A stretch of 33,193 nucleotides of DNA from an uncultured Verrucomicrobia subdivision 3 bacterium (GTDB lineage Bacteria; Verrucomicrobiota; Verrucomicrobiia; Limisphaerales; UBA11358): positions 1-33,193 of the forward strand of contig CAJAQO010000127.1 of the NCBI GenBank assembly GCA_903944085.1. Reading direction: 5' to 3'. Positions 9,025 to 16,220 of the stretch are shown here, piece after piece (the first letter of the stretch is position 1; every line of letters begins with the position of its first letter). The translations under genes and the position numbers were made by a program. The notes below the pieces were generated by a model that worked only from the letters and a program-made list of their open reading frames with translations, made no database searches and was not told the DNA's origin.

Positions 9025-10686
9025 CTAGGAAACTCGCACAGGCATGCTCCGCAAACTGTCAAGGGTTCTATAATTGAACAGAAGAAAACCAACCGCCGCC
9101 GCCATTCCGGCAACACTTGCCAAACCAAATGGTAGCCAGCGGGCTGCGAGCGTGCACCCCCCGAATAAGGCCACGACGGTAACTAAAAGCAATCCCCAGC
9201 GCAAAAACTGCATCGCATCCGTCTGTTTTCGATACACAAAAATAATGCAAGGTATGCTGCCGACGGCGAATGCCAATGTGGTTGCCGCCGCGTAGCCGGC
9301 GGCACCATAGCGCGGCACCAGAAACCACGCCGTGCCGGCAAATAGCAATGCGAATTGAAAATTCACCAACCAGCTAAACCACATCTCCCCCATGCTGATC
9401 AAGATGCTGCCCATTGGAAACGTAACCGCATTTAGCACGGCATGCAGCATCAGCCATGTCACTATTGCTGGGTGGCTTTGATACTCCGCGCCGAATGGCA
9501 TCATAGTGAGCGCTGGGGCGGCCGCCTGCACCAATGAGATCGGGACAATGATCAGAGTGGCTAGCACGAAGTTGAATAGCAACGTGCGTTGATACGTGAC
9601 GCGATCCCCCTTGCCGAACGCCTCGCTGAGGATCGGCAACATCGGCGCGATGAGCATACCGAGGAAGAGTTCTGGCACCTGTTTTACGCGCAGCGCCGCA
9701 TTGTAAATGCCCATGTCGCCATAGCCGCCAATTTGGTTGACCACCAACGCGCCCGCTCCCCAACTCGCCACGCTGTTCAACAACCCAGTCAATACCGCCG
9801 GCAGGCTGAAGCGCCAGAATAAACTGAGGTCCGAGAAACAACCGGTGTAGCGAAGGGGAATGTGGTAGTGAGCGGCTTCGACGCGAACGGCTAAAAAACT
9901 CATAACGCAATTCGCCACCTGACTTCCAATCAGTCCCCATACCGCGCCCGTCACTCCCCATTCCCCGGCGCCGATGACCATGAGCGGAAAGGTAAGCAGA
10001 CCGGAAATTAGATTGATGTGGGCAATCCGCTTGAATGCTTCAAAGCCGGACAAGGCTCCGGTCTGAGCACCGTTGACACCACTCGAAAGCAGTAACAAGG
10101 CACCGATTTGGAGCAATCCTGCGAGGTGGGGAGCCGCCAATGTTTTCGCCGCAAGCCACGGCGCGCACACTACCAACACCACGGCCATAACGCCGCTGCT
10201 GATCCACGCGGTGGCGCTGGCCAGCGCAATGATGCGCCCGGCGCGGTCAGGGTCGGTCCGCTTGAACTCGGCCACATATTTGTTGGCCGTCAATCCCATG
10301 CCAAACCCAGCCAGCGTCCCGAACATGCCAATCGTGTTCTGAATGATTCCCAGTTCGCCATACTCCTGCTTGCCCAGCATGCGCCCGACGAGAATCGCGG
10401 AAAGCAGCCCCAGCCCGCGCGAGATGAGGGCTCCCGACAGTGACCAAAAAGCACCTTTCGCCAGCCGATAACCCAGCGGCGAGGCTTCTATTCGCTGGTA
10501 AACCGAGTGCAGCGCGCCGGGGGAGAACCTATAAATAAGAGCTTTCAAAAATGCAAAAAACTGAAACGTTGAAAAACTGATATGCCGCCCGGTGAAATAG
10601 CCCAGTAAAGTAGCCAGCCAAGGACTTCGCGGGTCAATCCCCGGTGGAATAATAAGTCTGATTCCACAGGTCAAGTCGCACTCCAC
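9025..10686 (-). CDS. Wzx-type polysaccharide flippase (oligosaccharide flippase family)
   Basis: A multi-spanning membrane protein of the MOP superfamily that moves lipid-linked repeat units from the cytoplasmic to the periplasmic face. The conserved N-terminal block is LAKGAFWSLSGALISRGLGL, followed by VGRMLGKQEYGELGIIQNTI and a GMGLTANKYVAEF motif. About twelve to fourteen hydrophobic segments follow, including PAVLTGLLNSVASWGAGALV and MLIAPMLPILSEAFGKGDR. The frame opens at GTG 10686, but the first 46 residues do not look like a flippase start. A TTG at 10548 gives MKALIYRFSPG and a more usual length of about 507. The upstream part may be readthrough into the scar region. No Wzy polymerase is visible nearby. 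Confidence 0.88.
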   Translation of the reverse strand: MECDLTCGIRLIIPPGIDPRSPWLATLLGYFTGRHISFSTFQFFAFLKALIYRFSPGALHSVYQRIEASPLGYRLAKGAFWSLSGALISRGLGLLSAILVGRMLGKQEYGELGIIQNTIGMFGTLAGFGMGLTANKYVAEFKRTDPDRAGRIIALASATAWISSGVMAVVLVVCAPWLAAKTLAAPHLAGLLQIGALLLLSSGVNGAQTGALSGFEAFKRIAHINLISGLLTFPLMVIGAGEWGVTGAVWGLIGSQVANCVMSFLAVRVEAAHYHIPLRYTGCFSDLSLFWRFSLPAVLTGLLNSVASWGAGALVVNQIGGYGDMGIYNAALRVKQVPELFLGMLIAPMLPILSEAFGKGDRVTYQRTLLFNFVLATLIIVPISLVQAAAPALTMMPFGAEYQSHPAIVTWLMLHAVLNAVTFPMGSILISMGEMWFSWLVNFQFALLFAGTAWFLVPRYGAAGYAAATTLAFAVGSIPCIIFVYRKQTDAMQFLRWGLLLVTVVALFGGCTLAARWLPFGLASVAGMAAAVGFLLFNYRTLDSLRSMPVRVS

Positions 10687-10719
10687 GGGGCGAGGGAAAC
10701 TTGAAACCTGAAAGCCGGC

Positions 10720-11014
10720 TCAATCACTCCCCAATTGCGTCCGGTCCAGCCGCTGACGCAGCCAAGCTGGATCACGGCGGCAATCCACAATGGCATGGAT
10801 AAAAATCGTTTCGTCAGCCACCGTGTAAAAAACCGCTTGGACAGCAACTGGTGATAGTTCTTGTATGGCTTCAGATGGATGCCTGCGTAGAGGCGGAGTG
10901 ATTCGATGTCCGCATACAAGTTGGCCAGAAAATAGCCACCAATCCCGGCCTGCTGGGTTTCGTAAAATGAAACCCTTCGATCAAATCCGCTTCCGCTTGG
11001 TCAAGAATTTTCAG
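10720..11014 (-). pseudogene. Broken ParE/RelE-family toxin of an addiction module
   Basis: Joining three frames recovers a recognisable toxin. The first frame reads LKILDQAEADLIEGFHF. The second reads YETQQAGIGGYFLANLYADI followed by YAGIHLKPYKNYHQLLSKR. The third reads FYTVADETIFIHAIVDCRR then DPAWLRQRL and a stop at 10720. The order, the PYK-YHxLLSKR block and the VDCRRxPxW ending match ParE/RelE toxins. Lesions: a net -1 frameshift at the A4 run 10964-10967, and another (modulo 3) at the A6 run 10827-10832, where about four residues of the usual core also seem to be missing. The expected start codon is CTG at 11014, overlapping the antitoxin stop as CTGA, where functional modules normally have ATGA. 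The reading is mine; a homology search would confirm the missing residues. Confidence 0.78.
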
Positions 11015-11208
11015 GTGCAGGCCGTCTGCCCGGTAATCCTGCGCTTGGCCGTTTCCCAGTCGGTGAACCGTGCTTTGCCTTCACGCACCAGCCGCTCGCG
11101 TTCATCGAGCAGATCCCGATGCCACTGGAGCATGGGCACGCCGGCTTCGCGCCGGCATAAATCATCCCACAACGCCTCCATCGCGTGCAGTTTTTCCGCC
11201 AGCGTCAT
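11011..11208 (-). CDS. Addiction-module antitoxin-like protein
   Basis: A 65-residue protein starting at ATG that matches the putative addiction-module component family (PF09720-type): LAEKLHAMEALWDDLCRR, then WHRDLLDERERLVREGKARF and a DWETAKRRI end. In this family the C-terminal helix, with the WH-xLxxR and DWExAK motifs, contacts a ParE/RelE toxin. The matching toxin lies immediately downstream but is broken, so this antitoxin appears orphaned. It begins 5 bp after the stop of a truncated epimerase. No clear ribosome site is visible, and it may be translated only by coupling. It could still neutralise related toxins elsewhere in the genome, which is inference. Confidence 0.82.
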   Translation of the reverse strand: MTLAEKLHAMEALWDDLCRREAGVPMLQWHRDLLDERERLVREGKARFTDWETAKRRITGQTACT

Positions 11209-11213
11209 CTGGT

Positions 11214-11357
11214 CTATGTGTATGGCAGCAAGTGGTGCTGCTGGAAAAGCCGGTCACAGTCGGCCAGAAACAGGCGCAGGTTGTTCGGTCGGTTGAAGGA
11301 TTCAACGACTTCGGAACCAATGAGGCCGGACGAGCCGGTGACGAGTAGGATTTTCAT
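11214..11357 (-). pseudogene. Truncated NAD-dependent epimerase/dehydratase N-terminus
   Basis: A 47-codon frame from ATG 11357 to TAG 11214. The first 22 residues, MKILLVTGSSGLIGSEVVES then FN, are the NAD-binding Rossmann start of extended SDR sugar epimerases (TGxxGxIG). The remaining 25 residues do not continue that fold and end at a stop, so only the first beta-alpha-beta unit survives. The simplest reading is a deletion that removed nearly all of an EPS sugar-nucleotide epimerase and joined its start to unrelated sequence. The peptide is far too short to be an enzyme. It sits between the export genes and the addiction-module remnant. Confidence 0.7.
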
Positions 11358-11677
11358 AAACAACCGAAAGGAGCGCAGAAGGTAGCGATCAAATCAAACA
11401 ATGAAAGTGAAATGCAGAACCTCCAAATTTATTTTCCGCGTTTCAGGCTTCTGTTTTCAGTATTGCAAATGTTTCTGCTGACCGATCCGGGACAGACTTC
11501 GTCTCGGTCAATTCGCAGTTGCTTTTTCGCACCTGCGATCTACAAGTCTGAAGATCGCTATGTTCATTTCATTTCCGACCTAAGACCGGATCATCCAGTC
11601 TTCCGGCTGCGGGCCTCAGCTATTTCTTTCACCCCAAGCCCAACCGGCATTTTGCCGCCCTGCTCAAAGCCAGTTTT
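11358..11677. other. Gene-free stretch with two inverted repeats
   Basis: I see no convincing gene on either strand. Two inverted repeats stand out. A 21-bp near-perfect palindrome lies at 11582-11602 (arms AAGACCGGAT and ATCCAGTCTT around one base; one pair is mismatched). A 7-bp stem lies at 11535-11541 and 11552-11558 (GCGATCT and AGATCGC) with a 10-nt loop. Neither is followed by a clear T-run, so these are candidate operators or RNA structures rather than convincing terminators. The stretch separates the kinase gene from the scar and the assembly genes, so a promoter for the distal genes could lie here. Confidence 0.4.
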
Positions 11678-13834
11678 CTACGAACCTATATTTGCCTTCA
11701 CGCCATTGGCCGAGGAATAATACCCGGCGTATTTGTAAAAGTAATAGGAGCGGGCGGAAGGATCGGCACGGTTCAAAATCAACCCCAGCACCCTGGCCTG
11801 ACGCTGGAACAGCGTTTCCAGCGCTTCGCGAACCACCCTAGCATTGGAAAAGCGGCTACGCACCACGAACAACGTGCCGTCCACCTTGGGCGCAAAGGTG
11901 GAGGTATCATCCGCCGCAAACACCGGGCTGCTGTCAATGAGGACGTAATCATATTGCTCCCTTAGTCGGGCGAGGATTTGGTCAAATGCCGGACTTAAAA
12001 ATAAATCGCCAGGATTGCGGGTAAGTCCGCCGCGGGAAAGGAAGGAAAAATCTTCCAGATCCGTGGCCTGGATGAATAGCGCGGGATCGTCAGGCTGCCG
12101 TAGCAATTCGCTCAGTCCGGGTCTGGACGGCAGCTTCAACAGCTCATGAATGTGACCTTTGCGCAAATCACCATCCACCAACAAAACCTTGGAGCCACCC
12201 AAGGCCAACGCCCGGGCCAAATTGGTGGCAATGGTGGATTTGCCCTCATTTGGCACGGCGCTGGTGATGAGCAGAACCTTGGGCCGATGCCCTTCGACTG
12301 CCAGATAGAGCAGGGCGGAACGGAGGTTGCGATAGGACTCCGCATAAATATGCCGGTCATCGTTACCCTCCAACAATCCCAGTGGTTCCGTTGCTGAAGT
12401 TCCGGAAATCTCCGGCACTTGGCCGACAACATTGTCGCCAAATCGTTCAGTGACCTCGACCAAGGAACTAAACCGGTCGTCGCGGATGGCAATAAGCAAC
12501 ACGATGCCCAGTCCGAGGCCAAGACCGAGGATGATGGACTGAGATAACAGGGATTTTGCCTCCTGATACGAACGTTTCGCCGGCGAAGCAACGTGATTTA
12601 TGGCGAGGGTATCGTCATCAATGCTCTTGCTGACTCTCACATTGTCAGATAGAGCTACGAGGCGATCATACATCCGCTGCTTGGTGAGAATGTCCTGGTT
12701 GAGAGTATTCGCCTGGGCAAGCCGGGCATTGGCGCTGGCGACCTTGGCCTCCCACTCTTGTATGAATTGTTCGACGCTGTCAATTTTGATTTGCAGCGCC
12801 TGGCGGGCGGCAACAATTTCTTCGTGGTTCTGCTGGTGGTAAACAACGATCAGTTTTTGGGCGCGGGCAATGTCTTCATCCAATTTCACCATTTTTGGAT
12901 GGAGCGGGCGCAAATATTTGGCCAGCTTTTCGCGTTGCAATTTGAGCAGTTCAATTTCCTTGGCGGCGTCCAGCCGGCTACTGGTGAATGATGCGGCGGA
13001 GCCGGCATTGCGCAGCGACTCAAAAATTGCGTCGCTGGCATTGGTTGTCCCCGTCGCGCCAGAATCCAACTCCAGTTCCCTCGCCGCGAGCAGCATGGTC
13101 TGGAGTTGATAGTCGGACAATTCAGTCTTTAGTTTGACCAGATAAGATGACTCAACAGCACTTTCCTCTTGCAAAACCGCAAAGTTGTTACTGCGCTCGT
13201 ATTCACCCAAGGCCGCCTTGGCAGCGTTCAATTCCTCCTCCGTGTTTTGGATTTCTGTAGAAATGGACTTCATCGTTTTGGTGGAAACCCCGCTCCGGGC
13301 ATTTTCTCGATAATCCAGATACCTATCCATGAGGGTGTTGAGATACACCTGCGTAAAGGCCGGGTTGGCGGTGCGGGCTTCAATCGTATAAAGCGAGCTT
13401 TTCGGGGAAGCGAAAACCTGAATTTCCGCGTCGAGGATATGCCCGTCTTTATCCAAAACAATCTCATTAGTATTAAATTCCTTTAAGTAGTTCGTCGTCA
13501 TCTCCCGCATCGTGCTGCCGCGCAGCAATTCAGTCATTGTGCCGATATAGTTTTCCCGGTCATAAGTAAAAGCAGCCCCTTCCGGCAGACGTAATCTTTC
13601 AGTCTCCCACATGTTCCCGTAGGAGACAAATGTGGGCGGGGTGAGGGAAAAAATTGCAATGGCCGTGCTGAGGCTCAATGCCAGGGTCACCACGGGTATC
13701 CACCAAAATTTGCGCAGAAAGAATAGAAACTTCTGCAGGCGAAATTTCGCGGCTGCCGGGGCATGGTTGTTCGCCATTGGCTCCATCAACTGGAACCCTG
13801 GTTCCGACGGCGGAACTGGTGTCAAATCATTCAT
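11678..13834 (-). CDS. Wzc-like polysaccharide co-polymerase and tyrosine autokinase
   Basis: A 718-residue inner-membrane protein combining a Wzz chain-length domain with a BY-kinase domain; it controls polymer length and export by cycles of autophosphorylation. A first membrane segment lies at about residues 36-60, a long coiled-coil periplasmic part runs to about 425, and a second membrane segment (ILGLGLGLGIVLLIAI) follows at about 433-448. The kinase domain has Walker A SAVPNEGKST (about 525-534), Walker A' VLLVDGDLRKG (about 550-560) and Walker B YVLIDSSP (about 630-637). The C-terminal tyrosine cluster YYFYKYAGYY (about 697-706) is the expected phosphorylation site. The ATG start lies 6 bp after the Wza-like gene. 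No separate phosphatase (Wzb) is visible in the window. Confidence 0.93.
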   Translation of the reverse strand: MNDLTPVPPSEPGFQLMEPMANNHAPAAAKFRLQKFLFFLRKFWWIPVVTLALSLSTAIAIFSLTPPTFVSYGNMWETERLRLPEGAAFTYDRENYIGTMTELLRGSTMREMTTNYLKEFNTNEIVLDKDGHILDAEIQVFASPKSSLYTIEARTANPAFTQVYLNTLMDRYLDYRENARSGVSTKTMKSISTEIQNTEEELNAAKAALGEYERSNNFAVLQEESAVESSYLVKLKTELSDYQLQTMLLAARELELDSGATGTTNASDAIFESLRNAGSAASFTSSRLDAAKEIELLKLQREKLAKYLRPLHPKMVKLDEDIARAQKLIVVYHQQNHEEIVAARQALQIKIDSVEQFIQEWEAKVASANARLAQANTLNQDILTKQRMYDRLVALSDNVRVSKSIDDDTLAINHVASPAKRSYQEAKSLLSQSIILGLGLGLGIVLLIAIRDDRFSSLVEVTERFGDNVVGQVPEISGTSATEPLGLLEGNDDRHIYAESYRNLRSALLYLAVEGHRPKVLLITSAVPNEGKSTIATNLARALALGGSKVLLVDGDLRKGHIHELLKLPSRPGLSELLRQPDDPALFIQATDLEDFSFLSRGGLTRNPGDLFLSPAFDQILARLREQYDYVLIDSSPVFAADDTSTFAPKVDGTLFVVRSRFSNARVVREALETLFQRQARVLGLILNRADPSARSYYFYKYAGYYSSANGVKANIGS

Positions 13835-13840
13835 TGGCGC

Positions 13841-14617
13841 TCAAAATCGGATCATACGCTCGGGCACGAAAATGAGGTCGCCGGGTTGCAACGCCGGATC
13901 ATTCTCAGTCTGTCCCCGGTCATAAATCCGGGAAACATTTACGATGATGTTTGTCTCTTCTCCAAGATGCAGTCCGTTGCTGCGCGTAATTCTTACATTT
14001 TTCCCATCTGCGTATCCCGTCAAGCCGCCCGCCCGTAAAACCGCTTTACTCACGGTCAGCGCTTCGTCGCTGGAAATGTCCTGCGGTCCGGGCGCCCCCA
14101 CGGCACCCACGAGATAAATTTTGCCTCGGCTTCGAGGTTTCAAATCAACGGCAACAATGACAGTAGCCTGCAGGTAATATTTTTTTTCCAGTTCATGCTT
14201 CAGGGCCAGCGACATTTCTTTGCAAGTTTTGCCAACCGCCGGGTAGCGCCCAATGTAAGGAACCTGCAAGTCGCCCGAATCCGTGACCACAAGCATTTTG
14301 GGATCTTCCTCATCTTCCAGAATCTGAAAGCTCAATTGATCGCCAATTGTCAGACGGTATTTGTCGTCCAGCACATTGACAAGGTTGGTAAGATTGGGAG
14401 CCGCCAACTGCTTGGACGCTAAATCCGCCGGCTGGCCGGCCGTTGCATTTGTAGTTAGATCATCCGCTGCCTTCACGTTCCAAGCCGCAAGAACCAGAAC
14501 AAGCGCGGTCATGACTGCCAGCACTCGCGTAAAGCTACGAGTCATCCTTCGCCTTGGGCCAGAACCGATAATGACCGGCACTGGTAGCGTGGTAATTTGG
14601 TTGATGCCAAAGTTCAT
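13841..14617 (-). CDS. Wza-like polysaccharide export protein (Poly_export plus SLBB)
   Basis: An outer-membrane-associated secretin-like export protein for EPS. YRLTIGDQLSFQIL begins the Poly_export domain, which continues through GDLQVPYIGRYPAVGKT. An SLBB domain follows (GKIYLVGAVGAPGPQDISSD, then LRAGGLTGYADGKNVRI), and GDLIFVPERMIRF ends the protein. The ATG at 14617 overlaps the upstream stop (ATGA), but a second ATG at 14545 has AAGG 6 nt upstream and starts a typical signal peptide, MTRSFTRVLAVMTALVLVLA, so it may be the real start. The mature protein of about 210 residues is much shorter than E. coli Wza (379). I see no lipobox Cys. The missing outer-membrane barrel may be supplied by the neighbour upstream. 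Confidence 0.9.
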   Translation of the reverse strand: MNFGINQITTLPVPVIIGSGPRRRMTRSFTRVLAVMTALVLVLAAWNVKAADDLTTNATAGQPADLASKQLAAPNLTNLVNVLDDKYRLTIGDQLSFQILEDEEDPKMLVVTDSGDLQVPYIGRYPAVGKTCKEMSLALKHELEKKYYLQATVIVAVDLKPRSRGKIYLVGAVGAPGPQDISSDEALTVSKAVLRAGGLTGYADGKNVRITRSNGLHLGEETNIIVNVSRIYDRGQTENDPALQPGDLIFVPERMIRF

Positions 14618-16044
14618 TTGGGGTGGTAAGTCAATTGCAACGCGACCAGATTCTGGGTGTATCCGTCATTGGGTGTGTCGGACGAGCGCAGCGTGATCCG
14701 GCAACTCAAAGCCAATGTGAGCTGGCTAGTGAGTGCGTGCTGGAGGCTCAGCGTCCCGCCATACCAGTCAAAAGTTCCATTGTGATTCCCCGGCAAAGTT
14801 CCGGTGCTGCCCACGCCCTGGTCCCCGTGTTCATAAAAAAAGGAAGCGGCAATGTCCAAGTCCTTGATGATTTTCAAAGAAATATTCGGACGAACATACC
14901 AATCTTCAAGCAGATCCGATTGGATGCCGAGTTGGACTTCGCGGCCGATGTCGAGCGAATAACTTACGGAATCAGAAGGCTGATGAGCTATGTTAACCCC
15001 GGCATACCACGAATTTTGGTCCGTGGTCTGGATAGCAGTGCTTGTGTTTTGAAAGTCGTAAATCGTATAACCCCCGCGAATGATAAGGCTAAAAAATCTG
15101 CCCGGACGGAACTCAATATACGGACCGATCGTATAGGCGTCATTATCGTTAAGGCTAGGCTGCTCGTAAGTTGTGAACGCGGCAGTTGACTCCAAGCCGA
15201 CGGTCGCTTTGGGATGCACTTGTAAACCCGCCCGCACAAACAGCATTTCTGCAGCGTGGTTGATGTTGTCAAATTGACCACTGGTCGCGAGAATATTTTG
15301 GTGATCGTAGCCCGTTGACAAAGTGACTTTGTTCAAATCCCAGGCAACGGAAAGCCCGGCCGTGTTTTGGAAAGTGCCATAGCTGGCGGTATTATTCACG
15401 CTTCCATTGGCGGTATTGCCCACAAATGAGTTGGCGGTATTGAGGGCGGTTGGATTGGCGGTGCTTGTGGCAGATCCATTTTGGCCCGCGCCCTCCGAAT
15501 AGCTTATCCAGTCATGGAGATTCACGGTAATATCTTTTACGACAAAGTCGAAGGAAAGTCCGGTGCCGGAGGAGGAATTCAACTCGAACGAACTAAATTG
15601 AGGATGCTCGAGATACCAGTCATAAGCCACGGTAACGTCCAGATACAACAGATTGCGCTGGGTGAAAGGGTAGCTGGCGGTAATTCTGACCGTCGGCGTC
15701 ACGATCTCATCCGCTAGTTCATTCGTTTGGGCTAGGTTGATATTGTCGTTCCACTCCAAGCCCATTGCAGGGACCATGAGCATTTGAAAATCACCCTCTT
15801 TGAAAGTATAACCCTGGGACCGCTCAGACTGCATCTGCTGTGAGCGGTCGCCTGCTGCCGCCGCGCCGGCCAGTGAATTCTGCAGCGCCACCTGGCCGGA
15901 CGCCGTCGTGACCTCACAAGCCAAAATTATTGCAATCCATCGGCAGCAGCTTGCTTTCAAGCCATTGTTCCAGACTTTTAACAAGCCTTCACCAAGCCGG
16001 TTTTCATCAGCGCCGGCTGGGATGATTTGAAAGTCAGAAATCAT
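14614..16044 (-). CDS. Outer-membrane beta-barrel protein of the EPS cluster
   Basis: A 476-residue protein from ATG 16044; the frame extends to a GTG at 16182 but that extension is unconvincing. A hydrophobic segment (CCRWIAIILACEV) ending in TTASG looks like a signal peptide, though placed deep in the protein. The rest alternates short amphipathic strands with aromatic ends (LLYLDVTVAYDWYL, FSLIIRGGYTIYDF, LDIAASFFYEHG, LALSCRITLR, NLVALQLTYHPK), as in 16- or 18-strand barrels found beside Wza-like genes in this phylum. It ends in a strand, as barrel proteins do. It overlaps the Wza-like gene by 4 nt. A role as an export pore or scaffold is inferred from this pairing. An octapeptide repeat sits in one loop. 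Confidence 0.78.
   Translation of the reverse strand: MISDFQIIPAGADENRLGEGLLKVWNNGLKASCCRWIAIILACEVTTASGQVALQNSLAGAAAAGDRSQQMQSERSQGYTFKEGDFQMLMVPAMGLEWNDNINLAQTNELADEIVTPTVRITASYPFTQRNLLYLDVTVAYDWYLEHPQFSSFELNSSSGTGLSFDFVVKDITVNLHDWISYSEGAGQNGSATSTANPTALNTANSFVGNTANGSVNNTASYGTFQNTAGLSVAWDLNKVTLSTGYDHQNILATSGQFDNINHAAEMLFVRAGLQVHPKATVGLESTAAFTTYEQPSLNDNDAYTIGPYIEFRPGRFFSLIIRGGYTIYDFQNTSTAIQTTDQNSWYAGVNIAHQPSDSVSYSLDIGREVQLGIQSDLLEDWYVRPNISLKIIKDLDIAASFFYEHGDQGVGSTGTLPGNHNGTFDWYGGTLSLQHALTSQLTLALSCRITLRSSDTPNDGYTQNLVALQLTYHPK
15360..15479 (-). repeat. Octapeptide (24-bp) degenerate tandem repeat inside the barrel gene
   Basis: On the plus strand the string TGGCGGT recurs at 15384, 15408, 15432 and 15456, exactly 24 bp apart, and the first three copies extend to TGGCGGTATT. 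In the protein this gives consecutive eight-residue units beginning S/N-T-A: STANPTAL, NTANSFVG, NTANGSVN and NTASYGTF, with a further NTAG nine residues on. The units are rich in Asn, Thr and Ser and lie between barrel strands, so they probably form a flexible surface loop whose copy number could vary. Confidence 0.75.
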
Positions 16045-16220
16045 AAAGGCTCTAATGCCGCTTCCTGGCCCGGTTTTCGATTTGCATTTCAAGGCGGAGG
16101 AAATTGTCTGCTCGGTTAGCAACCTCACCCGATGTTGAATCGAAAGCAGAAATGTAAGCTCTGGAACTCCGGTCTTCTCCACTATTTCTATTCGCGTAAT
16201 GCATAGGGCAACAAGTCATT

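Noticed and set aside
11412-11720. 102-codon plus-strand frame in the gap after the kinase gene
   Set aside because: Runs into the opposite end of the kinase gene, has no ribosome site and no protein-like composition. The gap is better described by its inverted repeats.
15360-15479. Mobile-element or integron-type repeat
   Set aside because: The 24-bp repeat is in frame within the barrel gene and encodes octapeptides. No terminal inverted repeats or transposase are nearby.
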